From assembly GCA_019750465.1 (NCBI GenBank), contig JAIEOP010000351.1, forward strand, positions 1 through 52,965: 52,965 nucleotides of DNA, read 5' to 3'. The stretch is from Acetobacteraceae bacterium. GTDB taxonomy: Bacteria; Pseudomonadota; Alphaproteobacteria; Acetobacterales; Acetobacteraceae. Positions 16,383 through 25,118 of this stretch are shown in pieces. A program made the translations under genes and the position numbers. A model generated the notes under the pieces. It had not been told where the DNA came from. It searched no databases and saw only the letters and a list, made by a program, of their open reading frames with translations. Each line of letters opens with the position of its first letter. Position 1 is the stretch's first letter.

Positions 16383-16604
16383 CTAGCCTCCGCCGATGAA
16401 ATGCACGATCTCCAGCCGGTCGCCGTCGGCAAGCGCCGTCTCGGCGTAGGTGGAGCGGGGGACGATCTCCAGGTTCCGCTCCACCGCGACCTTGCGCAGG
16501 TCGAGGCCGAGCGCGCCGAGCAGGCTGGCGACGCTGCTGGCCGCCGGCACCGCGCGGGTGTCGCCGTTCACGGTGATGCGGATGCTGGCGGTGGTGTCCC
16601 CCAT
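16383..16604 (-). CDS. thiS: Sulfur carrier protein ThiS
   Basis: Ubiquitin-fold sulfur carrier for thiazole formation, 73 residues. It begins as a beta-grasp ([13 protein letters not shown]), has the helix [12 protein letters not shown] and ends in EIVHFIGGG, whose terminal glycine is adenylated and thiocarboxylated. It is encoded immediately upstream of thiG. The upstream 112 bp lack the CUGAGA core of a TPP riboswitch. Confidence 0.93.
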   Translation of the reverse strand: MGDTTASIRITVNGDTRAVPAASSVASLLGALGLDLRKVAVERNLEIVPRSTYAETALADGDRLEIVHFIGGG

Positions 16605-16716
16605 GCCGGGCAATTTGGAGGGCCACGGCCCGCGCGGCAAGGCGCCACGAGGCTGCAATCGCCTTGCGCCCGCGCCCCGCTGCGTGCTAGCGCCGCCGAC
16701 CTTCCGTAACCAGGCG

Positions 16717-17190
16717 ATGCACGTCACCGTGACCCCTCAACCGCCCCTCATTGCCGTGCTGAACGGCCCGAACCTCAACATGCTCGGCACGCGCGAGCCG
16801 GAGAAGTACGGCGCGACGACGCTGGACGAGCTGGAGGCGCTCTGCGCCGAGGTGGCGGAGGAGCTTGGCCTGGCGATCGACTTCCGCCAGACGAACGGCG
16901 AGGGCGAGCTGATCACCTGGGTGCAGGAATGCCGCGGCCGGGCCGCCGGCATCGTGATCAACCCGGCGGGCTACACCACGACCTCGATCGGGCTGCTCGA
17001 CGCGCTGCTGGCGGTGGGATTGCCGGTGATCGAGGTGCATATCACCAACATCCACCGGCGCGAGGAATTCCGCCACCGCAGCCTTGTCTCCAAGGCCGCG
17101 ACCGGCGTGATCGCGGGCCTCGGCGTCGGCGGCTACGCGCTGGCGCTGCGCGCCATGGCCGATCTGGTCGCCGAGGAGGACGCCGCATGA
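16717..17190 (+). CDS. aroQ: Type II 3-dehydroquinate dehydratase
   Basis: Third step of the shikimate pathway, a dodecameric cytosolic enzyme of 157 residues. [18 protein letters not shown] contains the catalytic Tyr region, [16 protein letters not shown] is the substrate-binding block, and [17 protein letters not shown] carries the essential histidine and arginines. The start ATG 16717 places the family core 13 residues in. Its stop overlaps the accB start as ATGA; the aroQ-accB-accC order is common in alphaproteobacteria. Confidence 0.95.
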   Translation: MHVTVTPQPPLIAVLNGPNLNMLGTREPEKYGATTLDELEALCAEVAEELGLAIDFRQTNGEGELITWVQECRGRAAGIVINPAGYTTTSIGLLDALLAVGLPVIEVHITNIHRREEFRHRSLVSKAATGVIAGLGVGGYALALRAMADLVAEEDAA

Positions 17191-17654
17191 GTGCCGAGGG
17201 CGGGGGCGGCGTGCGGTTCGACCCCGAGGCGATCCGCGCCCTGGCGCAGATCCTGCGCGACACCGACCTCACCGAGATCGAGCTGGTGGAACGGGACAGC
17301 CGCATCCGCGTGGCGCGCACCCCGGCCGCGGTAAGCCTGCAGGCGATGGCGGCGCCGCCCGCCGCGCCGCCCGCCGCGGCACCTGCGCCCGCCGCACCCG
17401 TCGCGGCCGATGCGCAGCACCCGGGGATGGTCACCTCGCCCATGGTCGGCGTCGCCTACCTGGCACCCGAGCCGGGGGCTGCCCCCTTCATTACGCTGGG
17501 CGGGCGCGTCGAGCAGGGGCAGACGCTGCTGCTGATCGAGGCGATGAAGACCTTCAACCAGATCCGCAGCCCCCGCGCCGGCACCGTCACCCGCATCCTG
17601 GTCGAGAGCGGCACGCCGGTGGAATACGGCGAGCCGCTGGTGGTGGTGGAGTAG
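17187..17654 (+). CDS. accB: Biotin carboxyl carrier protein of acetyl-CoA carboxylase
   Basis: Carrier subunit of acetyl-CoA carboxylase, 155 residues. The N-terminal region (LAQILRDTDLTEIELVERDSRIRVAR) is followed by a Pro/Ala hinge (about residues 55-75) and the C-terminal biotinyl domain. The biotinylated lysine is K121 in IEAMKTFNQI. This motif deviates from the widespread EAMKMMNEI but keeps the core EAMK. ATGA couples it to aroQ and accC starts 6 bp downstream. Confidence 0.95.
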   Translation: MSAEGGGGVRFDPEAIRALAQILRDTDLTEIELVERDSRIRVARTPAAVSLQAMAAPPAAPPAAAPAPAAPVAADAQHPGMVTSPMVGVAYLAPEPGAAPFITLGGRVEQGQTLLLIEAMKTFNQIRSPRAGTVTRILVESGTPVEYGEPLVVVE

Positions 17655-17660
17655 CCGATC

Positions 17661-19019
17661 TTGGCGGGCACCCTCGCCAAAGTGCTGATCGCCAACCGCG
17701 GCGAGATCGCGCTGCGCATCCACCGCGCCTGCCAGGAGATGGGCATCCGCACGGTCGCCGTGCATTCCACCGCCGATGCCGCTGCGATGCATGTGCGCCT
17801 GGCCGACGAAAGCGTCTGCATCGGCCCCGCGCCGGCGCGCGACAGCTACCTGAACATGGCGGCCATTCTCTCCGCCGCCGCCATCACCGGCGCCGACGCC
17901 ATCCACCCCGGCTACGGGTTCCTCAGCGAGAACGCCCGCTTCGCCGAGATGGTGGAGGCGCACGGCATGGCCTTCATCGGCCCCTCGCCCGAGCACATCC
18001 GCATGATGGGCGACAAGATCGCCGCCAAGGACGCGATGCGCCGGCTCGGCGTGCCGCTGGTGCCCGGCAGCCCTGGTGCGCTGACCTCGCTCGAGGACGC
18101 CGAGAGCGTCGCGGCGGACGTTCGGTACCCGGTGCTGATCAAGGCGGCGGCCGGCGGCGGCGGCCGCGGCATGAAGGTGGCGCGCGCGCCCGGCGAGCTG
18201 GCGGAGGCCTGGGGCGTCGCCCGCACGGAAGCCAAGGCCGCCTTCGGCGACGACAGCGTCTACCTGGAGAAGTACCTCGACCGGCCGCGCCATATCGAGC
18301 TGCAGGTGCTGGCCGACAGCCACGGCAACGTCGTGCATTTCGGCGAGCGCGACTGCTCCCTGCAGCGCCGCCACCAGAAGCTCGTGGAGGAGGCCGGCAG
18401 CCCGATCCTGTCCGCCGCCGAGCGCGACGCGCTGGGGGCGCAGGTGACGCGGGCGCTGCGCGAGCTGGGCTACCGCAACGCCGGCACGCTCGAATTCCTC
18501 TGGCAGGACGGGCAGTTCGCCTTCATCGAAATGAACACGCGGCTGCAGGTGGAGCACCCCGTGACCGAGATGGTCTGCGGCATCGACCTGGTGAAGGAGC
18601 AGATCCGCATCGCCGCCGGCGAGGCGCTCGGCTACGACCAGTCCGAGGTGCGCTTCCACGGCCACGCCATCGAGTGCCGCATCACCGCCGAGGATCCCGA
18701 GACCTTCGCGCCCTCGCCCGGGCGGGTGACCACCTATCACGCGCCGGGGGGACTGGGCGTGCGGGTGGATAGCGCCCTCTACAGCGGCTATTCCGTGCCG
18801 CCGCACTACGACAGCCTGGTGGCCAAGCTGGTGGTGCACGGCGCGACGCGGGCGGAGGCGATCGCGCGGCTGCGCCGGTCGCTGGCCGAGATGGTGGTGG
18901 ACGGGATCAGCACCACGCTGCCGCTGCACCGCGCCATCGTCGAGAACGAGGAATTCCGCCGCGGCGATTACACGATCCACTGGCTGGAGCGGTTCGTCGC
19001 GCGGCGGCTCGGCGGTTAG
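17661..19019 (+). CDS. accC: Biotin carboxylase subunit of acetyl-CoA carboxylase
   Basis: ATP-grasp enzyme that carboxylates the biotin on AccB, first step of fatty acid synthesis. 452 residues, the usual length. Visible landmarks are KVLIANRGEIALRI at the start, HPGYGFLSEN, the ATP loop KAAAGGGGRGMKVA, the ERDCSLQRRHQK block and EMNTRLQVEHPVTEM with catalytic residues. The only start that keeps the N-terminal KVLIANRGE strand is TTG 17661, with GGAG about 9 bp upstream; the later in-frame GTG would cut the fold. Confidence 0.95.
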   Translation: MAGTLAKVLIANRGEIALRIHRACQEMGIRTVAVHSTADAAAMHVRLADESVCIGPAPARDSYLNMAAILSAAAITGADAIHPGYGFLSENARFAEMVEAHGMAFIGPSPEHIRMMGDKIAAKDAMRRLGVPLVPGSPGALTSLEDAESVAADVRYPVLIKAAAGGGGRGMKVARAPGELAEAWGVARTEAKAAFGDDSVYLEKYLDRPRHIELQVLADSHGNVVHFGERDCSLQRRHQKLVEEAGSPILSAAERDALGAQVTRALRELGYRNAGTLEFLWQDGQFAFIEMNTRLQVEHPVTEMVCGIDLVKEQIRIAAGEALGYDQSEVRFHGHAIECRITAEDPETFAPSPGRVTTYHAPGGLGVRVDSALYSGYSVPPHYDSLVAKLVVHGATRAEAIARLRRSLAEMVVDGISTTLPLHRAIVENEEFRRGDYTIHWLERFVARRLGG

Positions 19020-19421
19020 TTCCGGAAGCCGGCCATCCGCGTCTCCAGCGCAAGCGCCGCCTGCACCGGCTCATGCTCCCTGTGCCGACGTCCTGCCCTG
19101 CAGGCCGGTCGCGCCGCCTTGTCCGCTGCCACGCGCGGCGACGCCGCCGCCACGGCACCCCCGGGGCAGCCATCACGTCGCCGCCGGCCTGGCGAGGATG
19201 GCCAGCGGCCCTGCCCCAGGCCCGGCGGCCCGCCGGGCTCCGGCATCGCCGCCGACCGCGGCTGGGGCGGCGTCACACCGGGCATGATCCCCTTCCCGGC
19301 ATCGTCCGTGACGCTTCCGCTGCACGCCATCGCGGCTGCTCGCAACAGCGGCATCGGGCAGCACCGCTTCCGCGGCGCATCCACCCTCGCATGCGCTTCG
19401 CCGGCGCGGCATACTGTGCGG
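19020..19421. other. 402-bp stretch without a recognised gene
   Basis: Between accC and aat. A minus-strand frame ends at 19016-19018 with a plausible-looking C-terminus ([16 protein letters not shown]), but upstream it turns into Arg/Pro-rich low-complexity sequence. It may be the decayed end of a former gene or chance. No hairpin-plus-T terminator and no RNA gene was seen. A promoter for aat may lie near its right end. Confidence 0.4.
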
Positions 19422-20105
19422 GTGAGCCGCCGACAGATCGACATCACGCCCGATCTCATGCTGCGGGCCTATCGCGCCGGGCTGTTCCCCATGGCGGAGA
19501 GCCGCGGGGGCGACCGGCTCTACTGGCTTGATCCGGAACGCCGCGGGGTCATTCCCCTCGATGGCGGCTTCCACCTGCCGAAGCGGCTGCTCCGCACGGT
19601 GCTCGGCGGCCCCTACACGGTCACCGCCAACGCCGATTTCCAGGGCGTGATCACCGGCTGCGCGGCGCCGGCGCCGGGGCGCGAGGATACCTGGATCAAC
19701 GCCGAGATCGAGCAGCTCTTCCTCTCCCTGCATCGCCAGGGCCATGCCCATTCGGTCGAGGTCTGGCAGGGCGAGGTGCTGGTCGGCGGCCTCTATGGCG
19801 TGGTGCTCGGCGCCGCCTTCTTCGGCGAGAGCATGTTCAGCCGCGCCCGCGATGCGTCCAAGGTGGCGCTGGTGCACCTGGTGGCGCGGCTGCGCCTCGG
19901 CGGCTTCACCCTGCTGGACGCGCAGTTCCTGACCGAGCACCTGAGCCAGTTCGGCGCGCGGGAAGTGCCGCGCGCCGACTACAAGCGGCGGCTCGCCACC
20001 GCCGTGACGCTGGAGGCGGACTGGATCGCCGCGCCCGATCCGGCGGCGCTGGAGGCGGCGATCCGTGCATTGCGGCCACCGCCCGGGGATCCGGACGGAT
20101 CGTGA
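19422..20105 (+). CDS. aat: Leucyl/phenylalanyl-tRNA--protein transferase
   Basis: Adds Leu or Phe to N-terminal Arg/Lys of proteins to mark them for ClpS/ClpAP (N-degron pathway). 227 residues. The family start [19 protein letters not shown] and the core blocks [33 protein letters not shown] and [16 protein letters not shown] are all present. The start is GTG 19422, with GTG 19416 as an equally possible start two codons earlier. The stop overlaps the next gene's GTG as GTGA. Its place after accBC is typical of alphaproteobacteria. Confidence 0.94.
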   Translation: MSRRQIDITPDLMLRAYRAGLFPMAESRGGDRLYWLDPERRGVIPLDGGFHLPKRLLRTVLGGPYTVTANADFQGVITGCAAPAPGREDTWINAEIEQLFLSLHRQGHAHSVEVWQGEVLVGGLYGVVLGAAFFGESMFSRARDASKVALVHLVARLRLGGFTLLDAQFLTEHLSQFGAREVPRADYKRRLATAVTLEADWIAAPDPAALEAAIRALRPPPGDPDGS

Positions 20106-20893
20106 CGGCGGATGGCACAGCGGCACCGCACCCGCCCGCGGCGCCGGGCGTGGAGGACACCCCCGCCGTGCCGCGGCGGCGCACCCAGTCCGGCCGCGCC
20201 ACCGCGGATGTGGTGCTCTCGGCGCATGCCGGCGTCGGCAATGCCGAGCTCTTCCCCGCGGTGATGGCGCTGCACGTGCCCGACGGCGCCCTGGTGGCGG
20301 ACGTCACCTACGGCCAGGGGGTGTTCTGGCGGCAGGTGCCGCCGGGGCGCTACCGGCTGCTGGCGACCGACCTTGCGACCGGCACCGATTGCCGTGCCCT
20401 GCCCCATGCGGACGGCGCGATCGACGCCCTGGTGCTCGATCCGCCCTATCTGGAGGGGCTGCTGCGCGAGAAGGTGGCGACGCGCGGCGGCCAGGGCAGC
20501 CATGGCACGCTGCGCAGCTACTACGCCGCCGGCGCGGCGGAGCGGCCCACCGGCGGGCGCTGGCACCAGGCGGTGCTCGACCTCTACCTGGACGCGGCGC
20601 GGGAGGCGCGGCGGGTGCTGCGCGACCACGGCATCCTCATCGTGAAGTGCCAGGACGAGGTCAGCGCCAACCGCCAGGAGCTGACGCATGTGCAGATCGT
20701 GACCGGACTGGCGACCCTTGGCTTCTACGCGCGCGACCTCTTCGTGCTGGTGCGCTCCAACCGGCCCGGCGTGGCGCGGCTGCTGCGGCAGGTGCATGCG
20801 CGCAAGAACCACAGCTACTTCCTGGTGTTCCAGAAGGTGCCGGCAGGCCATGACGTGGCGCGCTACCGGACGCGGGACCTGAAGCCGGGCTGA
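20102..20893 (+). CDS. Orphan DNA methyltransferase-like protein (DPPY motif)
   Basis: 263-residue protein with a class I methyltransferase layout. A SAM-binding motif I appears as [12 protein letters not shown] near residues 65-76, a following acidic LLATDL, and the catalytic DPPY at residues 113-116 (VLDPPYLEG). The C-terminal part [14 protein letters not shown] resembles small phage- and island-borne DNA methylases. No restriction enzyme or specificity subunit is nearby, so it is an orphan. It is coupled to aat by a GTGA overlap, an unexpected pairing. N6-adenine or N4-cytosine methylation is possible from the motif; the target site is unknown. Confidence 0.75.
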   Translation: MTADGTAAPHPPAAPGVEDTPAVPRRRTQSGRATADVVLSAHAGVGNAELFPAVMALHVPDGALVADVTYGQGVFWRQVPPGRYRLLATDLATGTDCRALPHADGAIDALVLDPPYLEGLLREKVATRGGQGSHGTLRSYYAAGAAERPTGGRWHQAVLDLYLDAAREARRVLRDHGILIVKCQDEVSANRQELTHVQIVTGLATLGFYARDLFVLVRSNRPGVARLLRQVHARKNHSYFLVFQKVPAGHDVARYRTRDLKPG

Positions 20894-20936
20894 CCCGGCC
20901 TTGCCGGGGCCGGCGCGGCGCGGCATGAGCCCCGCC

Positions 20937-22181
20937 ATGTCCGACCGCATCTCGCTGCCCAAGGGCCGCATCCGCGTCCTGCTGCTGGAGGGCATCGCGG
21001 ACCGCGCCGTCGCGCTGCTGAACGCCGCCGGCTACGCCAACATCCAGCGCGTGCCGAAGGCGCTGGACGGGGCGGCGCTGGCGGAGGCCCTGGCCGGGGT
21101 GCACATCCTCGGCATCCGCTCGCGCACCCAGCTCGACGCGGCGGCGCTGGCGGCGGCGGACCGGCTGATCACCGTGGGGTGCTTCTGCATCGGCACCAAC
21201 CAGGTGGCGCTGGACGCGGCGCGCGACCGCGGCATCCCGGTGTTCAACGCCCCCTTCAGCAACACCCGCTCCGTCGCCGAGCTGGTGATCGGCGAGATCG
21301 TCATGCTGCTGCGCGGCGTGCCGGCGAAATCGCGCGCCGCCCATGCCGGGGCCTGGGACAAGTCGGCCGAGGGCAGTTCGGAGGTGCGCGGCCGGACGCT
21401 CGGCATCGTCGGCTACGGCAACATCGGCAGCCAGCTCTCGGTGCTGGCGGAGGCCTTCGGCATGCGGGTGGTCTATTTCGACCACACCGGCAAGCTGCCG
21501 CACGGCAACGCCCAGCCGATGGCGACGCTCGCGGCGCTGCTGGCCGAGGCCGATGTCGTGACGCTGCACGTGCCGGAGACGCCGGAGACACGGGGCATGA
21601 TCGGGCGCGCGGAGATCGCCGCCATGAAGCGCGGCGCGGTGCTGATCAACAATGCGCGCGGCAGCATCCTCGACCTGGATGCGCTGGCCGCGGCGCTGCG
21701 CTCCGGGCACCTGCTGGGCGCCGCGGTCGATGTCTTCCCGGAGGAGCCGGCGCGCAACGGCGACCCGTTCGTGACGCCGTTGCAGGGCATCCCCAACGTG
21801 ATCCTCACGCCGCATATCGGCGGCAGCACGGAGGAAGCGCAGTCGCGCATTGGCGAGGAGGTGGCGCGCAAGCTGATCGACTATTCCGACACCGGCGCGA
21901 CGCTCGGGGCGGTGAACTTCCCGCAGGTGCAGCTGCCGGCCCGGCCGACGGGGGCACGCTGGATGCACGTGCACCGCGACGCACCCGGGGCATTGTCGGC
22001 CATCAACGGCATCTTCGCCCGCCACGGCCTCAACATCGCGGCGCAATACCTGCAGACGGCGGGGACGCTGGGCTATGTGGTGGTGGACAGCGCCGACGAC
22101 CCGGCGCAGGCCGGGGCCATCCTGGCCGAGTTGCGGGCGCTGCCCGGCACGATCCGGGCGCGGCTGATCTACGAGCGGTGA
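20937..22181 (+). CDS. D-3-phosphoglycerate dehydrogenase, E. coli SerA type
   Basis: Oxidises 3-phosphoglycerate to 3-phosphohydroxypyruvate, the first step of serine synthesis. About 414 residues, closely following E. coli SerA throughout: CFCIGTNQVALDAA, APFSNTRSVAELVIGE, the NAD motif GIVGYGNIG, then catalytic Arg (NNARGSILD), Glu (DVFPEEP) and His (TPHIGGST). A C-terminal ACT domain (GALSAINGIFARHGLNIAAQYLQT) probably gives serine feedback. ATG 20937 is preferred; ATG 20925 is possible. A second, structurally different serA lies at 41225-42814, so this copy may have another 2-hydroxy-acid substrate. Confidence 0.9.
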   Translation: MSDRISLPKGRIRVLLLEGIADRAVALLNAAGYANIQRVPKALDGAALAEALAGVHILGIRSRTQLDAAALAAADRLITVGCFCIGTNQVALDAARDRGIPVFNAPFSNTRSVAELVIGEIVMLLRGVPAKSRAAHAGAWDKSAEGSSEVRGRTLGIVGYGNIGSQLSVLAEAFGMRVVYFDHTGKLPHGNAQPMATLAALLAEADVVTLHVPETPETRGMIGRAEIAAMKRGAVLINNARGSILDLDALAAALRSGHLLGAAVDVFPEEPARNGDPFVTPLQGIPNVILTPHIGGSTEEAQSRIGEEVARKLIDYSDTGATLGAVNFPQVQLPARPTGARWMHVHRDAPGALSAINGIFARHGLNIAAQYLQTAGTLGYVVVDSADDPAQAGAILAELRALPGTIRARLIYER

Positions 22182-22306
22182 TCGCCGGCCGGTTTGCGCT
22201 GGCGCATGGCCGTCGCACGGTCGACCGGCGAACCTCATGGGCACGGGGGCCATTGCCGGCTGCCGGAGCACGCCGGCGCCACGCCGCGAAGCAGGGACGG
22301 AGCAGC

Positions 22307-23002
22307 ATGATCGCCAAGGACCTGATGTCCACCACCCTCGTCGTCGTGCCGCCGGAAATGCCGGTCGCGGCGATCGCCGAGCTGCTGGCCGCCCGCGGCA
22401 TCTCCGCCGTGCCGGTGGTGGACGAAGCAGGCGCGCCGGTTGGGATCGTCACGGAGGGCGACCTGATCCGCCGCCTGGCCGAGCAGCCGCGCGGCCCGCT
22501 GCGCTGGTTCCTCGACCTGTTCCGCAGCAGCGGGCCGATGATCACGCGCTTCGCCAAGGCCCACGGCAAGACCGCGCGCGACGTGATGTCGAAGCCGCTG
22601 CATGCGGTCGGCGAGGCGGCCAGCGCCGAGGAAGTCGCGCGGCTGATGGAGGCGCACGGCATCCGCCGCGTCCCGGTGGTGAAGGAGGGCAGGCTGGTGG
22701 GCATCGTCTCGCGCGCCGACCTGCTGCGCGCCGTCCTGCGCGCCCCGCGGCGGGATGCGGCGGCGGCCGGCGACGACCGTGCCCTGCTGCGGGCCGTCAT
22801 CGCCGCGATGCGCGAGCAGCCCTGGGTTGATACCTTCTGGATCTACCCGAATGTCCGCGACGGCGTGGTGACCCTGCACGGCTATGCGCGATCGGAGGCG
22901 ATGCGCGAGGGGCTGCGGGTGCTGGTGCAGGAAATCCCCGGGGTGAAGTCCGTGGTGGACGGCATGGAGGACATGCCCCTGATCCTGCGCGCCATGGCTT
23001 GA
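22307..23002 (+). CDS. CBS-domain pair protein with C-terminal BON domain
   Basis: 231 residues. Two CBS motifs (DLMSTTLVVVPPEMPVAAIAE and DVMSKPLHAVGEAASAEEVA) form a Bateman module that usually senses adenine nucleotides. The C-terminal third (FWIYPNVRDGVVTLHGYARSE, then VPGV-like IPGVKSVVDG) is a BON domain, which binds membranes or ligands. No signal peptide is visible. The start ATG 22307 has AGGGACGGAG upstream. It lies 125 bp after serA; partner and role are unknown. Confidence 0.88.
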   Translation: MIAKDLMSTTLVVVPPEMPVAAIAELLAARGISAVPVVDEAGAPVGIVTEGDLIRRLAEQPRGPLRWFLDLFRSSGPMITRFAKAHGKTARDVMSKPLHAVGEAASAEEVARLMEAHGIRRVPVVKEGRLVGIVSRADLLRAVLRAPRRDAAAAGDDRALLRAVIAAMREQPWVDTFWIYPNVRDGVVTLHGYARSEAMREGLRVLVQEIPGVKSVVDGMEDMPLILRAMA

Positions 23003-23047
23003 GTCGGGTCGGCTGGCGCCGGCGGGTCCTGACGCTATGGTCCCGGC

Positions 23048-24019
23048 GTGGCCGGCCTCCTCTCCCTCAGCCTGCCGATCTTCGCGGTCATCGGGCTGGG
23101 CTGGCTGGCGGCGGCGCGGACGCGGCTCGCGCCCCCGGTGATGGTGGAGGCGGTCGGCGCCTTCTCCTTCATGTTCGCACTGCCGGCCATGCTGCTGCGG
23201 CTGATGGCGGCGCAGCCGCTGGCGGAAAGCTTCGATCCCCGCTTCTTCGGCGCCTATCTCGGCTGCTGCCTGGCCGTGTTCTTCGCCACCATGGCCGCGG
23301 CCTGGCTGCTGGCACGACGGGTGGAGCACGCGCCGCAGGCGGCGGCCGGGCTCGGCGCGGCGGCGTCCTTCGGCAATGTCGGCTATCTCGGCCCCCCGCT
23401 GCTGCTCTCGCTGCTGGGTGCCGAGCGCATCTCCGGGCCGCTGGCCATGGCGATCATCGCCGAGGTCACGGTGGTGCTGATGCTGGGCGACGTGCTGATG
23501 GCGCGCGCCGGCAGCGCGGGCGGGCCGGGCCCCTTCGGCCGCGCGGCGCGGGCGCTGGCGAGGAACCCGGTGATCCTGGCGATCGCCGCGGGCGCGGCAC
23601 TCGGCGCCAGCGGCACGCCGATCCCCGAGCCGGTGGACCGCTTCCTCGGCTTCCTCGGCAATGCCGCCGGACCGACGGCGCTGTTCGCGCTCGGCGGCAC
23701 GCTGGGGCGGCTGCGCTTCCGCCGCCGGCTGCTGACGGTGGCGGCGGCGGTCTCGGCGGGCAAGCTGGTGCTCTACCCGGCGCTGGCGTGGCTGGTGCTC
23801 GGCCCCTTCGGGCTCGGCTTCGATGCGGCCTGGGTCGCGGCGGGCACGCTGCTGGCCGCCATGCCGATCGCGTCCAACGCCTTCATCCTGGCGCAGCGGC
23901 ATGGCGTGGCGGTGGAGGTGGTCTCGGCGGCGGTGCTGCTCTCGACGGCTGCCTCGGTGCTGGCCTGGCCGGTGACGGCGTGGCTGGTGATGCCGCCGTC
24001 GCTGGGGCCGGGGCCGTGA
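23048..24019 (+). CDS. AEC-family permease
   Basis: Integral membrane protein, 323 residues, with about ten hydrophobic segments in two inverted halves. It resembles the auxin efflux carrier family; bacterial members export or import small organic acids such as malonate. Family landmarks include the first helix LSLPIFAVIGLGWLAA, SFGNVGYLGPPL in the centre and MPIASNAFILAQRHG near the C-terminus. GTG start, 45 bp after the CBS gene. Substrate not deducible. Confidence 0.85.
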   Translation: MAGLLSLSLPIFAVIGLGWLAAARTRLAPPVMVEAVGAFSFMFALPAMLLRLMAAQPLAESFDPRFFGAYLGCCLAVFFATMAAAWLLARRVEHAPQAAAGLGAAASFGNVGYLGPPLLLSLLGAERISGPLAMAIIAEVTVVLMLGDVLMARAGSAGGPGPFGRAARALARNPVILAIAAGAALGASGTPIPEPVDRFLGFLGNAAGPTALFALGGTLGRLRFRRRLLTVAAAVSAGKLVLYPALAWLVLGPFGLGFDAAWVAAGTLLAAMPIASNAFILAQRHGVAVEVVSAAVLLSTAASVLAWPVTAWLVMPPSLGPGP

Positions 24020-24022
24020 CGC

Positions 24023-25051
24023 CTATCTTATCGGCGGCGCGTACATCAGCCCGCCCTGGTTCCACAGCGCGTTCAGCCCGCGCTCCAGCCCCACCGGCGT
24101 GTCCTTGCCCAGGTGCCGCTCGAAGATCTCGCCGTAATTCCCCACCGCCTTGATCGCCCAATAGGCCCAGCGCCGATCGAGGCCCATCAGCGGCCCGTGG
24201 TCACCCGATAGGCCCAGCAGCCGCCGCACCTCCGGGTTCTGGCTGTTCAGGTGCCCGTCCACGTTGGCCTGGGTGATGCCCAGCTCCTCCGCCGTGATCA
24301 GCGCGAACAGCGTCCAGCGCACGATGTCGAACCACTGGTCGTCGCCGTGCCGCACCACCGGGCTGTGCGGCTCCTTCGAGATGATGTCGGGCAGGATCAC
24401 GTGCTCCGCCGGGTTCGGGAAGGTGCTGCGCAGCCCGGCGAGCTGGCTGGCATCGGTGGAGTAGGCGTCGCAGCGGCCGTTGAAGTAGCTGCGCCGCGCC
24501 TCGTCGTTCTGCTCGAACACCACCGGCGAGTACTGGATGCGGTTGACCCGTGCCCAGTCGGCCAGGTTCAGCTCGTTGGTGGAACCCGCGACGACGCAGA
24601 TGGTGGCGCCGTTCAGGTCGGTCGCCCGCTTCACGCCGAGCGCGGTGCGCAGCAGGAACCCCTGCCCGTCGTAGAAGCTGACGCCGGTGAAGTTCAGCCC
24701 GTTCGCCGTGTCGCGCCCCTGCGTCCAGGTGACGGTGCGGATCAGTACGTCGATCTGGCCCGATTGCAGCGCCGGCAGCCGCGCCTGGGTGGTCAGCGGC
24801 ACCCAGCGGATCTTGGCGGCGTCACCCAGCGTCGCGGCGGCAACGGCGCGGCAGATGTCGTTGTCCAGGCCACGGTACTCGCCGCGGCTGTCCGGCAGCG
24901 AGAAGCCGGCGGCGCCGGTGGAGGTGCCGCAGACCAGTACGTCCCGCGCCTTCACCGCGGCCAGGGTCGGGCCGGCCGATTGCGGCGCCTGCGCATCGGC
25001 GGAGAGGGCCAGGCCGCAGAGCGCGGCCGTGGCGAGGAGAAGTCGGCGCAT
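24023..25051 (-). CDS. General amino acid ABC transporter substrate-binding protein (AapJ/BztA-like)
   Basis: Periplasmic binding protein, 342 residues, of the family-3 group. The signal peptide is MRRLLLATAALCGLALSADA. The mature part has DVLVCGTSTGAAGFSLPDSRGEYRGLDNDICRAVA and the C-terminal NYGEIFERHLG block, both characteristic of AapJ/BztA. ATG 25051 has GGGAGGG upstream and is preferred over ATG 25078. No AapQMP permease or ATPase genes are next to it; the neighbours are an AEC permease (convergent) and pyridoxal kinase. Confidence 0.92.
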   Translation of the reverse strand: MRRLLLATAALCGLALSADAQAPQSAGPTLAAVKARDVLVCGTSTGAAGFSLPDSRGEYRGLDNDICRAVAAATLGDAAKIRWVPLTTQARLPALQSGQIDVLIRTVTWTQGRDTANGLNFTGVSFYDGQGFLLRTALGVKRATDLNGATICVVAGSTNELNLADWARVNRIQYSPVVFEQNDEARRSYFNGRCDAYSTDASQLAGLRSTFPNPAEHVILPDIISKEPHSPVVRHGDDQWFDIVRWTLFALITAEELGITQANVDGHLNSQNPEVRRLLGLSGDHGPLMGLDRRWAYWAIKAVGNYGEIFERHLGKDTPVGLERGLNALWNQGGLMYAPPIR

Positions 25052-25118
25052 TCGGAAGCCCTCCCGGTTTGCCGGCATGGTGACGGGGCGCGGCCCCGGG
25101 CTCAACCGCGGCGCGCGG

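Noticed and set aside
16605-16716. TPP riboswitch upstream of thiS
   Set aside because: Only 112 bp between divergent thiS and aroQ; no CUGAGA core or matching stems on the minus strand.
18907-19459. Minus-strand gene over the accC-aat gap
   Set aside because: Frame overlaps accC and aat, is low-complexity, and shows no recognisable domain; kept only as a note on the gap.
20102-20893. Restriction-modification system
   Set aside because: No endonuclease or specificity gene on either side; left as an orphan methylase.
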